DNA of 13,385 bases from an uncultured Clostridia bacterium (lineage in GTDB: Bacteria; Bacillota; Clostridia; Oscillospirales; Acutalibacteraceae): positions 1 to 13,385 of the forward strand of contig CAMUZD010000018.1 of the NCBI GenBank assembly GCA_947165115.1, written 5' to 3'. Below, piece after piece: positions 1 to 6,569 of the stretch (position 1 is the first letter of the stretch; each line of letters starts with the position of its first letter). The notes beneath the pieces were generated by a model. The model was not told the DNA's origin. It searched no databases and was given only the letters and a program-made list of their open reading frames with translations. The position numbers and the translations under genes were made by a program.

Positions 1-1011
1 AGTCTTAGTTGCATCAACAAGACGGACCTTTGTGTTACCTCTGCTTATAACGATTAAAGAAGTAGGAATTGATATTGAGGTAAACATTCTTTCTGGGAGA
101 GCAATAACACTTTCAATAAAACCGTTCTCAACGAAATACTTTCTAACAGGAGTATCTATACTGTTCCATGTGCTGCCGTTCGTCATAATTCCGATTGCCT
201 TTCCGTTCTTGGAAAGCAGTTTGAGAAGCAGCAGATTGAAAATCCAGTCAGAAGAAGTAAGACGAGTCAGTTCCGGATGATCTTTAAATAATGAGACAAA
301 GAAATCACTTTCATTTACTATTCCTTTTACAATTACCTTAAAAGGATAGTTTGAAAAAATCTTGTCAAACGTCAAGTCCGGATATAAGTCAGGCAGATGT
401 AAAACGTTATTCTGATATACTTTTATATTGTTACCGGAAAGTTTAGCCTTGATATATGCAATCAATTTATAATCGGTATTGATTTCATATCCACTGTATG
501 ATGCTTTCGGCTCAAGAATTGATGTTGAAGCAATAAAAGATCCCATGCCGCAGCATATGTCAGCAACGCTTTCATTAGACTTTATATCCAGTAAAGCTTG
601 TGAAAGCTTGATTATGGATTCCGGCGTTACTAACGAAAAGGCTTTTGATGCTCTTAAAGAGATATAATAATCTCCTATGTAAGAAGCTAAAGCAAAATCC
701 TCTGCAGAATAATGCTTCAACAATCTTGTTATTGCATCAAACTCCTCACTGCTGATGGATTCTTTAATTGCAAAAGCAACTTCTTCTTCAAGATTTAATT
801 TGTTTGAATCTAAGTCATTATAATTAAACTTGTCTTCAAAACCATTGTTCTTAATCTCAAAAAGGAGATAAGCAGAAAGAATCGGTTTGATTTCATTCAA
901 AGAAAAGCCTTTAGCTGCTTTTGATAAAACAAAATCGATTTCGTTTAAGATAAATTCCGCGTTTCTTCTTGTTTCGGGGTTTGCAATAATTGATTTGTTT
1001 AAATAAGACAT
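1..1011 (-). CDS. HsdM-like N6-adenine DNA methyltransferase (3' end beyond window)
   Basis: The complement of 1-1011 is open for 337 codons with no stop and runs off the window, so the C-terminus is missing. The start is the ATG at 1011-1009, with GGAGG at 1020-1024 eight bases upstream. The family transfers a methyl group from S-adenosylmethionine to adenine N6, usually in type I restriction-modification. Visible features are a helical N-terminal region (about 1-120), a TPESI segment (129-133), SAM-binding motif I DICCGMGSF (151-159), an acidic GYEIN (174-178), catalytic motif IV as SNYPF (220-224) and the C-terminal VIALPERMF...IPTSLIVI segment (302-322) typical of the N6_Mtase family. Motif IV has Tyr where most type I enzymes have Pro (NPPF/Y). 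No specificity or restriction subunit is visible; they may lie outside the window. It sits downstream of a WYL regulator and has its own operator-flanked promoter. The class is fairly sure; participation in a defence system is inference. Confidence 0.85.
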   Translation of the reverse strand, partial: MSYLNKSIIANPETRRNAEFILNEIDFVLSKAAKGFSLNEIKPILSAYLLFEIKNNGFEDKFNYNDLDSNKLNLEEEVAFAIKESISSEEFDAITRLLKHYSAEDFALASYIGDYYISLRASKAFSLVTPESIIKLSQALLDIKSNESVADICCGMGSFIASTSILEPKASYSGYEINTDYKLIAYIKAKLSGNNIKVYQNNVLHLPDLYPDLTFDKIFSNYPFKVIVKGIVNESDFFVSLFKDHPELTRLTSSDWIFNLLLLKLLSKNGKAIGIMTNGSTWNSIDTPVRKYFVENGFIESVIALPERMFTSISIPTSLIVISRGNTKVRLVDATKT

Positions 1012-1034
1012 TTAATATACCTCCGTCGTTGTTT

Positions 1035-1050
1035 TGGTTATCGATAACCA
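1035..1050. promoter_or_regulatory. Operator-like perfect palindrome, downstream copy
   Basis: TGGTTATCGATAACCA is a perfect 16-bp palindrome just downstream of the methyltransferase -10, at about +9 to +24 of the predicted transcript. Its half-site TGGTTAT recurs in the copy at 1094-1109. Binding here would block initiation or early elongation. The adjacent WYL regulator is the obvious candidate ligand, which is inference. Confidence 0.65.
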
Positions 1051-1065
1051 TATTTCACGATTTAC

Positions 1066-1093
1066 AGTATATCACACTTATTTCATTTGTCAA
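1066..1093 (-). promoter_or_regulatory. Extended -10 promoter of the methyltransferase gene
   Basis: Read on the minus strand, a perfect -35 TTGACA (1093-1088) is followed after 16 bp by TATACT (1071-1066). The -10 is preceded by TG one base away (TGaTATACT), an extended -10. The predicted start is near 1059, giving a leader of about 48 nt before the methyltransferase ATG. The promoter is separate from that of the upstream WYL gene, so the methyltransferase can be controlled independently. Confidence 0.75.
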
Positions 1094-1109
1094 TGGTTTT
1101 TAATAACCA
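1094..1109. promoter_or_regulatory. Operator-like imperfect palindrome, upstream copy
   Basis: TGGTTTTTAATAACCA is a near-palindrome: one mismatched pair, with TGGTTATT on the minus strand. It directly abuts the -35 hexamer (1088-1093). Its centre is 59 bp from that of the perfect copy at 1035-1050, so the two sites bracket the promoter. This arrangement suits a dimeric repressor, possibly binding cooperatively. Confidence 0.6.
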
Positions 1110-1147
1110 AATTTAATTTTTTTCGAATTTTTTTGCAAACCATGTTC

Positions 1148-2107
1148 TTAAACGATGTTTTTTGATAGTTTTTTATACTCCTTAACCACCGTCTCCGGAC
1201 CCTCAATCTTTATCTTTCCGCCGTAACCCAGCACCCAGCCGAAAAACGTGGGTGAAACCTCAGCGGTAACGAAGGCCCGGAAGTGATCATCGTCGACTTT
1301 TTCAGTTTTAACATTTGTGCCAAATTTATCAATGATGCCGTACATAACTTCTTTGTGACAATATAGGTTAACTTCTGATTCTTTACCGGAATACATTTTT
1401 GTCTGTGACGCATATTTTTTAGCATTAAATGTTTTTGGTTGAGGAACTGCATCAATTACAGTAACGGAAAGCGTATCAATTTTATCGATTCGGAATGTTT
1501 TAACAATTTCAGCCTCATCTTCAAATCCGGCAAAATAGTATTTGCCATCATCTATTACCATAGCATAAGGGGAAACAAAGTATTTTTTGTTACCCTTATG
1601 TTCTTTTTTTCCATCAACGGTGTAATCAAAGTATTTGAAAGAAATCTTTTTCTTTTCTTTTATAGCTTTTGATATTTTATTAGCATTCTTTATTACATTG
1701 TTGTTTTTTGTCCTTACAGATGCGTCAATAAAGGAAGGGGTATGAAGTTCTTCTCTTGCCGAAGGGCCAACAAAAGTCTCAAATGCAGATATATATTCTT
1801 TAGCATCTTTATCGGAAATAAAATAGGATGAACGAACAGCATCGCAGAACATCTTAATATCGGATTCTTTGAAATATCGTCTTGTTATATAATATCTGTT
1901 TTGCACGCTTCGATCATGCTCGATATCAAAGAAACCAATTGAATTCAGAATATCAATATCCTTAGTAAGGGTTTTTCTGTCAGGGGACATACCCATACCT
2001 TGAAGATGATTCTGAAGTTGAACCAAAGTGACATAATGCTCTTTGTCCGTATTCTCCCAAAAGTATTTCAATATTTCAATTATCCGACTCTGATTTTGTT
2101 GGCTCAT
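1148..2107 (-). CDS. WYL-domain transcriptional regulator
   Basis: This 319-aa protein has the layout of WYL regulators. An N-terminal winged helix spans about residues 8-75 (the LTKDIDILNSIGFF segment looks like the recognition/wing region of DeoR-type wHTH proteins). A linker follows, then a WYL ligand-sensing domain (about 138-220, with SPYAMVIDDGKYYFAGF at 179-195) and a C-terminal WCX-like domain (about 243-319). The strict W-Y-L triad is degenerate here (KYYF). Members such as BrxR and CapW repress anti-phage genes and respond to nucleic-acid ligands. The gene lies immediately upstream of the HsdM-like gene on the same strand, and the gap carries paired palindromes, suggesting it represses that gene. 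The start is ATG at 2107 with a TTGGAG ribosome site about ten bases upstream. The fold is confident; the target and ligand are inferred. Confidence 0.85.
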   Translation of the reverse strand: MSQQNQSRIIEILKYFWENTDKEHYVTLVQLQNHLQGMGMSPDRKTLTKDIDILNSIGFFDIEHDRSVQNRYYITRRYFKESDIKMFCDAVRSSYFISDKDAKEYISAFETFVGPSAREELHTPSFIDASVRTKNNNVIKNANKISKAIKEKKKISFKYFDYTVDGKKEHKGNKKYFVSPYAMVIDDGKYYFAGFEDEAEIVKTFRIDKIDTLSVTVIDAVPQPKTFNAKKYASQTKMYSGKESEVNLYCHKEVMYGIIDKFGTNVKTEKVDDDHFRAFVTAEVSPTFFGWVLGYGGKIKIEGPETVVKEYKKLSKNIV

Positions 2108-2156
2108 AATTATATTGCTCCAAGCATAAATTTTTCCTATGTTATTTTATCATAAG

Positions 2157-2184
2157 ATATTATGAAAGTAAATAAAAATATCAA
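2157..2184 (-). promoter_or_regulatory. Probable promoter of the WYL regulator gene
   Basis: On the minus strand, TTGATA (2184-2179) and TAATAT (2162-2157) are separated by 16 bp. The inverted repeat CATAA-GATA-TTATG (2151-2164) overlaps the -10 and could be an autoregulatory site, although it does not resemble the TGGTTAT palindromes. The region is AT-rich, and an alternative pair (TTTACT / TAAAAT, 17-bp spacing) lies slightly closer to the gene, so the exact choice is uncertain. Confidence 0.45.
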
Positions 2185-2242
2185 GATTTTTTCGATGGTG
2201 TGGTGCGTGTTCCCCACCTTGCAAATTTTGTCAAAAAACCTA

Positions 2243-2271
2243 TTGACACAAACATTTGTTTGCTGTAAGAT
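2243..2271 (+). promoter_or_regulatory. Promoter of the LexA-like / translesion polymerase operon
   Basis: A perfect -35 TTGACA (2243-2248), a 17-bp spacer and -10 TAAGAT (2266-2271) place the transcription start near 2278, about 44 nt before the LexA-like ATG. The spacer itself contains a LexA-box-like dyad, so repressor binding would directly exclude RNA polymerase. No other promoter this good was seen before 6821, which fits a single operon. Confidence 0.75.
2249..2262. promoter_or_regulatory. LexA-box-like operator in the promoter spacer
   Basis: CAAACATTTGTTTG is an inverted repeat (CAAACA / TGTTTG) with a two-base centre. It matches the overall form of the Gram-positive LexA box CGAAC-N4-GTTCG at 11 of 14 positions against a typical site. 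It lies between -35 and -10 of the operon whose first gene encodes a LexA-like protein, pointing to autorepression relieved by DNA damage. The two outer deviations leave open a divergent specificity matching this particular paralogue. Confidence 0.6.
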
Positions 2272-2283
2272 GTAATCACACTG

Positions 2284-2300
2284 ATGGACAGACCGTCCAT
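2284..2300. promoter_or_regulatory. Inverted repeat in the 5' leader of the lexA-like operon
   Basis: ATGGAC-AGACC-GTCCAT is a perfect 6-bp inverted repeat with a 5-base centre at about +6 to +22 of the predicted transcript, 11 bp upstream of the GGAGG ribosome site (2311-2315). It could be a second operator or a small RNA hairpin. Its sequence is unrelated to the spacer dyad at 2249-2262. Confidence 0.4.
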
Positions 2301-2321
2301 TGAGCATATTGGAGGTTTTTT

Positions 2322-2933
2322 ATGGCTCTCTTAAATAAAGATACAAAAGATAAAATTGTAAATTATGTAAACGACTTTTACCGATGTGAGCACCGCACTC
2401 CCTCGGTCAGAGAAATAGCTGCCGGCTTGGGAATCGGCAAATCAACAGTTCATAATTACCTTGTTGCTATGAACGAACTGAAGGAGATTATTTATGACGG
2501 CAAAAGCATTGAAACCGATGTTATTTTGAAATGCAATTCTCTTTCAAAGATAAGCGCTCCTATTCTCGGTTCAATCGGATGCGGAGATCCGACAACTGAG
2601 GAAGAAAACATCGAAGAGTATGTCAATCTTCCTGAGTCTATATTCGGTAAAGGCGATTTCTATATCCTTCACGCTTATGGTGATTCATTGCTCGATGCAG
2701 GAATTGAACCAGGTGTTCTTGTTGTAGTAGATAAAAAGTCACAGCCGAAGAAAAACGATATAGTTGTTGTTCTTAATGCTGATAGCGAGAACACCCTCAA
2801 ACAATATAAAGGAAAGAAGAACGGCAAATACATATTCGCGTATATGAATGAAAAAATATACCCGGGCAAAACAATCGAGCTTGACTCGTTTGTCTGTCAG
2901 GGAGTTGCAAAACATATGATCAAGTCGTTTTGA
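2322..2933 (+). CDS. LexA-like self-cleaving repressor (S24 peptidase family)
   Basis: This 203-aa protein has LexA length and layout. The N-terminal winged helix (PSVREIAAGLGIGKSTVHNYL, about 27-47) is followed by a peptidase S24 domain (about 78-203). Aligned to LexA, the cleavage site is Cys87-Gly88 (GSIGCGDP), the nucleophile is Ser122 (YGDSLL) and the general base is Lys160 (TLKQYK). LexA normally cuts Ala-Gly; a Cys-Gly bond is what UmuD uses. RecA-stimulated autoproteolysis would inactivate the repressor after DNA damage. It is the first gene of an operon containing a Y-family polymerase and has a LexA-box-like site in its own promoter, so it probably regulates this cassette rather than the whole SOS regulon. 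The start is ATG at 2322 with GGAGG six bases upstream. The family is sure; the restricted regulon is inferred. Confidence 0.9.
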   Translation: MALLNKDTKDKIVNYVNDFYRCEHRTPSVREIAAGLGIGKSTVHNYLVAMNELKEIIYDGKSIETDVILKCNSLSKISAPILGSIGCGDPTTEEENIEEYVNLPESIFGKGDFYILHAYGDSLLDAGIEPGVLVVVDKKSQPKKNDIVVVLNADSENTLKQYKGKKNGKYIFAYMNEKIYPGKTIELDSFVCQGVAKHMIKSF

Positions 2934-2973
2934 TGATTGTTCAATTATACCTATCGCAAAAGGATGAATCAAT

Positions 2974-3255
2974 ATGCGACAAAAATATGAAAAGATTTAT
3001 GTAAAAGTCAATTCGGATATTGACTCTACAGGATATATGATGCCGAGAACAATAACATGGTCAGACGGCAGAACATTTAAAATTGATGAGGTTAAGGACT
3101 TCAGACCTGCTTCCTGTCTGGGAACCGGATATTCAGGTGATTGTTATACTGTCATAATCCACGGAGAAGAAAAACATCTGTTTTTTGAAAAAGCCGGTGA
3201 ACTGTTTGCTGCCAGATTCGGCAGATGGTTTGTAGAGCGACCTATGGAGAATTAA
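2974..3255 (+). CDS. Small conserved protein of the translesion cassette, member A
   Basis: This 93-aa protein is soluble, with no membrane segment and no cysteine cluster. Visible landmarks are YVKV near the N-terminus, PRTITWSDGRTFKID (24-38), a central CYTVII strand and a closing GRWFVE. The pattern suggests a small all-beta domain. Its nearest relative in the window is the 5611-5856 product, sharing the frame I-x-W-x-DGR-x-F-x-I, YTV-x-I and W-[FY]-VE. From memory, similar short proteins sit beside Y-family polymerase genes in many Clostridia, and actinobacterial mutasome loci carry a comparable small W-x-GR protein (DUF6504), but homology to that is a guess. It lies between the LexA-like gene and the polymerase gene, 20 bp before the latter. 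AAAAGGA precedes the ATG by about ten bases. A role as a polymerase accessory factor is inference. Confidence 0.7.
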   Translation: MRQKYEKIYVKVNSDIDSTGYMMPRTITWSDGRTFKIDEVKDFRPASCLGTGYSGDCYTVIIHGEEKHLFFEKAGELFAARFGRWFVERPMEN

Positions 3256-3274
3256 TCAGGAAAGGAGAAACAAT

Positions 3275-4858
3275 ATGGAGCGCACATATATTGCAATAGA
3301 TCTTAAAAGCTTCTATGCAAGCGTTGAGTGTGTTGAGCGGCATCTTGATCCGCTTACAACAAATCTTGTGGTGGCTGATCCGTCCAGGACAGAAAAAACA
3401 ATCTGCCTTGCTGTTTCTCCTTCATTAAAAGCCCACGGAATCGGTGGCAGAGCAAGACTGTTTGAAGCGATACAGAAAGTAAAAGAAGTTAATCAAAAAA
3501 GACTGGATTACGCAATCAGGCACAAGTTGATTCGTAAAGACGAAAACGGTAAGTATTCGTTTGCTTCTGCATCATTTGATGCCGTTGCTCTTGAGTCTGA
3601 TCCTTCTCTTGAACTGTCATTTATTACAGCTCCTCCGAGAATGAAAATGTACGAGGAATACAGTACAAGGATATATTCGATATACCTTAAGTACATAGCT
3701 CCAGAGGATATTCATGTTTATTCTATTGATGAAGTGTTCATTGACGCGACAGCATATCTCGATACATATCATATGACTGCTCATGAATTGACTATGGCAA
3801 TGGTTCGGGAGGTTCTATATACCACTGGTATTACGGCAACTGCAGGTATAGGAACAAATCTGTATCTTGCCAAGGTTGCTATGGACATAGTCGCAAAACA
3901 TGTTCCTGCAGATAAGGACGGCGTCAGAATTGCCGAACTGAATGAGCAGACATACAGAGAAAAACTCTGGTGTCATACTCCACTGACGGATTTCTGGCGA
4001 GTCGGTCACGGCTACAGCAATAAGCTGGAAAAGATGGGCCTGTATACAATGGGTGATATTGCAAGAGCATCGGTTAATAAGACCAAAGAGGATATGCTTT
4101 ATAAAACATTCGGAATCAATGCCGAATTGCTCATTGATCATGCCTGGGGTTGGGAACCAACAACAATTGAGTATATTAAGGCATATCGTCCAAGCACAAA
4201 TTCTCTTTCTTCTGGTCAGGTGTTAAAAGAGCCTTATGATTACAATAAGGGCAAATTGATTGTAAGAGAAATGACCGAGCTGCTTGTTTTGGATTTGGTC
4301 AAAAAGAATCTCTTTACAAAGCAAATGGTCCTTACAATCGGATATGACAGAGAGAGCCTGAAGGTTATATATAAAGGCAATGGTATTTCCGATTCAGTTT
4401 TTGCAGTTGCAAAAACAGGAGAAGAATTTACCGGAAAGGTTTCTCTTGATCCATACGGCAGACCGCATCCCTCTCATGCACACGGAACCGGCAATCTTGA
4501 AAGATATACTGTATCAACAAAAAGAATAATGGACACGGTTATGGAGATTTACTCAAGAGTAGTTGATCCTAATCTGCTTATCCGAAGAATCAATATAACT
4601 GCATGCGGACTGGTCAAAGAAAAGGATATTCCGGAAGAAGCGCCTGAGCAACTTAGCTTGTTTGTGGATTATGATGCTCTTCAGAAAAAACGTGAAAAGG
4701 AATCTGCTGAAGAAGATCGTGAGCGGAGAATCCAGGAAGCGACGCTGAAGCTTCAAAGCAAATACGGAAAGAATGCGATTCTTAAAGGCATGAACTTTGA
4801 AGAAGGTGCAACCACTATAGAACGCAACGGCCAGGTCGGCGGCCATAAAGCTGAGTGA
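3275..4858 (+). CDS. Y-family DNA polymerase (UmuC/DinB type) with beta-clamp motif
   Basis: This 527-aa error-prone polymerase copies past damaged template bases. The catalytic acidic residues are visible: Asp9 in AIDLKSFYASVE and Asp152-Glu153 in YSIDEVFID. The thumb/helix-hairpin-helix region follows (TGITATAGIGTNLYLAKVAM, then the FWRVG and GLYTMGDIA segments), and the little-finger domain fills about 300-450. QLSLF at 459-463 is a textbook beta-clamp-binding pentapeptide. After it comes a charged helical tail (about 470-500) and a GMNFEEGATTIERN-type C-terminal peptide that I recall as conserved among Clostridial members, though its role is unknown. A 30-40 residue insertion (about 75-115) before the catalytic SIDE motif separates it from short DinB enzymes. 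AAAGGAG precedes ATG 3275. It belongs to the LexA-like operon. The family is certain; UmuC versus Pol IV class cannot be decided. Confidence 0.95.
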   Translation: MERTYIAIDLKSFYASVECVERHLDPLTTNLVVADPSRTEKTICLAVSPSLKAHGIGGRARLFEAIQKVKEVNQKRLDYAIRHKLIRKDENGKYSFASASFDAVALESDPSLELSFITAPPRMKMYEEYSTRIYSIYLKYIAPEDIHVYSIDEVFIDATAYLDTYHMTAHELTMAMVREVLYTTGITATAGIGTNLYLAKVAMDIVAKHVPADKDGVRIAELNEQTYREKLWCHTPLTDFWRVGHGYSNKLEKMGLYTMGDIARASVNKTKEDMLYKTFGINAELLIDHAWGWEPTTIEYIKAYRPSTNSLSSGQVLKEPYDYNKGKLIVREMTELLVLDLVKKNLFTKQMVLTIGYDRESLKVIYKGNGISDSVFAVAKTGEEFTGKVSLDPYGRPHPSHAHGTGNLERYTVSTKRIMDTVMEIYSRVVDPNLLIRRINITACGLVKEKDIPEEAPEQLSLFVDYDALQKKREKESAEEDRERRIQEATLKLQSKYGKNAILKGMNFEEGATTIERNGQVGGHKAE

Positions 4859-4868
4859 GGTGGTTGAT

Positions 4869-5345
4869 ATGATTAATAAAGAAGATAATCCCAGAATCGT
4901 TTATGCCGAAATAATAGATATGCCTCACCATCAGGCGAGTGACAGAAATAATATGTCACTCTATGACCGTGCTGCTCAGTTTGCCCCATTTGCCGCGCTT
5001 GTCGGTTACGATGAAATGGTAAAAGAGGAAGCAAGACTGACCGACAAACAGGCGGAAATCTCAGATGACGATTTGCTTGTTCTTGAAAGAAAAATATCAA
5101 TGATTGCAGATGAGATATCTGAAAAACGACATCCCGAAATAAAGGTTGAATACTTTGAACCCGACCAGCTTAAATCCGGCGGTAAGTATCTGACTTATTC
5201 AGGAACAGTTAAGAAAATTGACTACATTGAACAAATAGTTATATTCTATGCAGATAACGGTATATCAAACGGCAAAGAGATTCTTATACCCAGAATCTGC
5301 GATATTTGCGGCGAATTAATTGACTTTATGGATAATACTTTTTGA
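4869..5345 (+). CDS. YolD-like protein
   Basis: The 158-aa product belongs to the YolD-like group found next to Y-family polymerases in Bacillota. The hallmark segment MSLYDRAAQFAPFAALVGYDE lies at about 29-49, followed by a helical stretch rich in Glu/Lys (about 50-88) and a beta-rich half beginning VEYFEPDQLKSGGKY and ending with a CDICGEL turn. YolD-like proteins are thought to be polymerase accessory or UmuD-like partners, but no activity has been proven to my knowledge. An in-frame GTG at 4860 would overlap the ribosome site, so the ATG at 4869 is preferred: AGGTGG (4858-4863) sits five bases upstream and overlaps the polymerase stop codon, suggesting translational coupling. The family is confident; the function is only known by association. 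Confidence 0.85.
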   Translation: MINKEDNPRIVYAEIIDMPHHQASDRNNMSLYDRAAQFAPFAALVGYDEMVKEEARLTDKQAEISDDDLLVLERKISMIADEISEKRHPEIKVEYFEPDQLKSGGKYLTYSGTVKKIDYIEQIVIFYADNGISNGKEILIPRICDICGELIDFMDNTF

Positions 5346-5360
5346 TTGAGGTGAAGGATG

Positions 5361-5546
5361 ATGAAAGTACATTGTCTGAAATGCGGGAAGCTGCTCGCCG
5401 AACCTGATGCAAATCATCCCAGGGGAAGAGTAAAGTGTGGAAACTGTAAGGCAAAGTTTTCATACAGGATTTTTGAAGACGGCAGCTTGAGGATAAAAGG
5501 CAGGGTAAAAGATCTCCCGTGTAATCATATTGTTGATATTACTTAG
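5361..5546 (+). CDS. Com-like small zinc-finger protein
   Basis: This protein of about 61 residues carries two CxxC knuckles (CLKC near the N-terminus and CGNC about 21 residues later) in the order KCGKLLAEPDAN...VKCGNCKAKF. This is the pattern of the phage Mu Com translational activator family, whose members bind RNA. Two ATGs are adjacent: the second (5361) is seven bases from GAGGTG (5348-5353), whereas the first (5358) is only four away, so the second is preferred; the difference is one residue. The gene begins 15 bp after the YolD-like gene. The C-terminal 25 residues are basic. A nucleic-acid-binding role is likely. A Mu-like Com role in this operon is speculative, and it may be a generic zinc ribbon. 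Confidence 0.7.
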   Translation: MKVHCLKCGKLLAEPDANHPRGRVKCGNCKAKFSYRIFEDGSLRIKGRVKDLPCNHIVDIT

Positions 5547-5610
5547 ACAACCGCGGGAGCATAACAGATATTTTATTTTTGACAGGATTTTAGCGAAAAG
5601 AGGCAGAAGC

Positions 5611-5856
5611 GTGAAAAAGAAATATATTACTGTGGAGGCAAGGCGAGATAACCAGGGTAATGAAACCCCTAAAAAAATCTTTTGGAATGACGGAAGAGTT
5701 TTTTCCATAAAGAAGATTCTATACAAATGTAATCCGGTCGATAATGAATTCGACGGTATAAGATATACTGTTCAGATTGAAAATGTTCAAAGAGATATTT
5801 ATCTTGATGATGACGGACAGTGGTATGTTGAGGCAAGAAGGAGATTTTGCGGATGA
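5611..5856 (+). CDS. Small conserved protein of the translesion cassette, member B
   Basis: From a GTG start the product is 81 aa. The reading frame is open back to 5530, but the paralogue comparison (KKKYITVE against EKIYVKV in the 2974-3255 product) and an AAAAGAGG ribosome site seven bases before GTG 5611 make the GTG the better start. It shares the I-F-W-N-DGR-V-F-S-I core, YTVQI and the closing GQWYVE with member A but lacks the insertion of about 12 residues before the terminal W. The stop codon overlaps the next ATG (ATGA at 5853-5856), so it is translationally coupled to the ImmA-like gene. Two members of one small family in one operon suggests duplication with specialisation. Function unknown; a compact beta domain is likely. 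Confidence 0.7.
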   Translation: MKKKYITVEARRDNQGNETPKKIFWNDGRVFSIKKILYKCNPVDNEFDGIRYTVQIENVQRDIYLDDDGQWYVEARRRFCG

Positions 5857-6569
5857 AATACTACAGCTTTGAGGAAATTGACGAGCTTGGTGAGACTCTC
5901 GTCATGAAGTATATAAAGGATAAAAACCTGAAAAATGTATGGTGCGTTGATGTTGAAGGTATTGCAACCGAAATGCTGGGCTGTACGATAGTATACGCAC
6001 AGATTGCCGAAGAGGACCCGAATAAAACCGGCTTTCTTTCTGATGGTAATACACCACTCCGAATCTATAAAGATAATCGTGTTCAATCCGTTGTTTTTCC
6101 GGAAAACACTATAGTTATAGATATGCCGATGAGACTCAAAAGGAATTATGCTCAGGAACGGTTCACCATTATGCACGAGGGCGGTCACAAAATAATGGAA
6201 AGCCATTCGCCCGGATTAGCAAGAGCCCGTTTTGAATCTAAGTTTGACAGAGAATATGAATATAACAAAGAAGAACTCGTGAGAGTTTTTAATTCCTGCG
6301 AAGTATATGCAAACAGATTTGCAGCGGCCGTTCTTATGCCTAGGTTTCTTTTGGATAAGGCGCTGAAGCAATATAACAACGGAGAATACATAAATATTTA
6401 CGGTTCTTATCTTATTAAAGAATCAGACAAAAAAGTTATTCAAAAGATAGCTGATAGGCTCGGCGTTTCATTCTCGGCGTTGCTTACCAGGTTTAAAAGC
6501 TTAAAGATGTTCAATGCAAAGAATTCCGATGAGTTTCTCGGTCAGCTTATATTAATTGAGGATAAATAA
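5853..6569 (+). CDS. ImmA/IrrE family metallopeptidase
   Basis: The 238-aa product has the zinc-metalloprotease signature of the ImmA/IrrE (DUF955) family. HEGGH at 108-112 provides two His ligands and the catalytic Glu, and Glu150 in NSCEVYANRFAAAVLMP fits the third ligand and the family's E-x2-A-N-x-F-A helix. The C-terminal part (about 187-215, IQKIADRLGVSFSALLTRF) is a helix-turn-helix-like segment often seen in this family. ImmA cleaves the ICEBs1 repressor ImmR, and IrrE/PprI cleaves DdrO after radiation, so the family usually inactivates a neighbouring repressor. Here the only repressor in the operon is LexA-like and should cleave itself, which is unusual. The ATG at 5853 overlaps the previous stop (ATGA) and has AAGGAGA eight bases upstream; the in-frame TTG at 5847 is too close to it. 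The substrate is unknown. Confidence 0.88.
   Translation: MKYYSFEEIDELGETLVMKYIKDKNLKNVWCVDVEGIATEMLGCTIVYAQIAEEDPNKTGFLSDGNTPLRIYKDNRVQSVVFPENTIVIDMPMRLKRNYAQERFTIMHEGGHKIMESHSPGLARARFESKFDREYEYNKEELVRVFNSCEVYANRFAAAVLMPRFLLDKALKQYNNGEYINIYGSYLIKESDKKVIQKIADRLGVSFSALLTRFKSLKMFNAKNSDEFLGQLILIEDK

Noticed and set aside
32..667. Plus-strand ORFs of 82 and 62 codons (32-280 and 479-667)
   Set aside because: They lie antisense within the continuous methyltransferase reading frame, have no ribosome sites and show no protein-like composition.
5514..5559. CTCCCG / CGGGAG inverted repeat at the end of the Com-like gene
   Set aside because: The 34-base loop and the lack of an adjacent T-run make it a poor terminator; the next gene looks co-transcribed.
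5799..6206. Minus-strand ORF of 135 codons opposite the ImmA-like gene
   Set aside because: It overlaps a gene with clear catalytic motifs, has no ribosome site and encodes unlikely residue runs; it is a codon-bias shadow.
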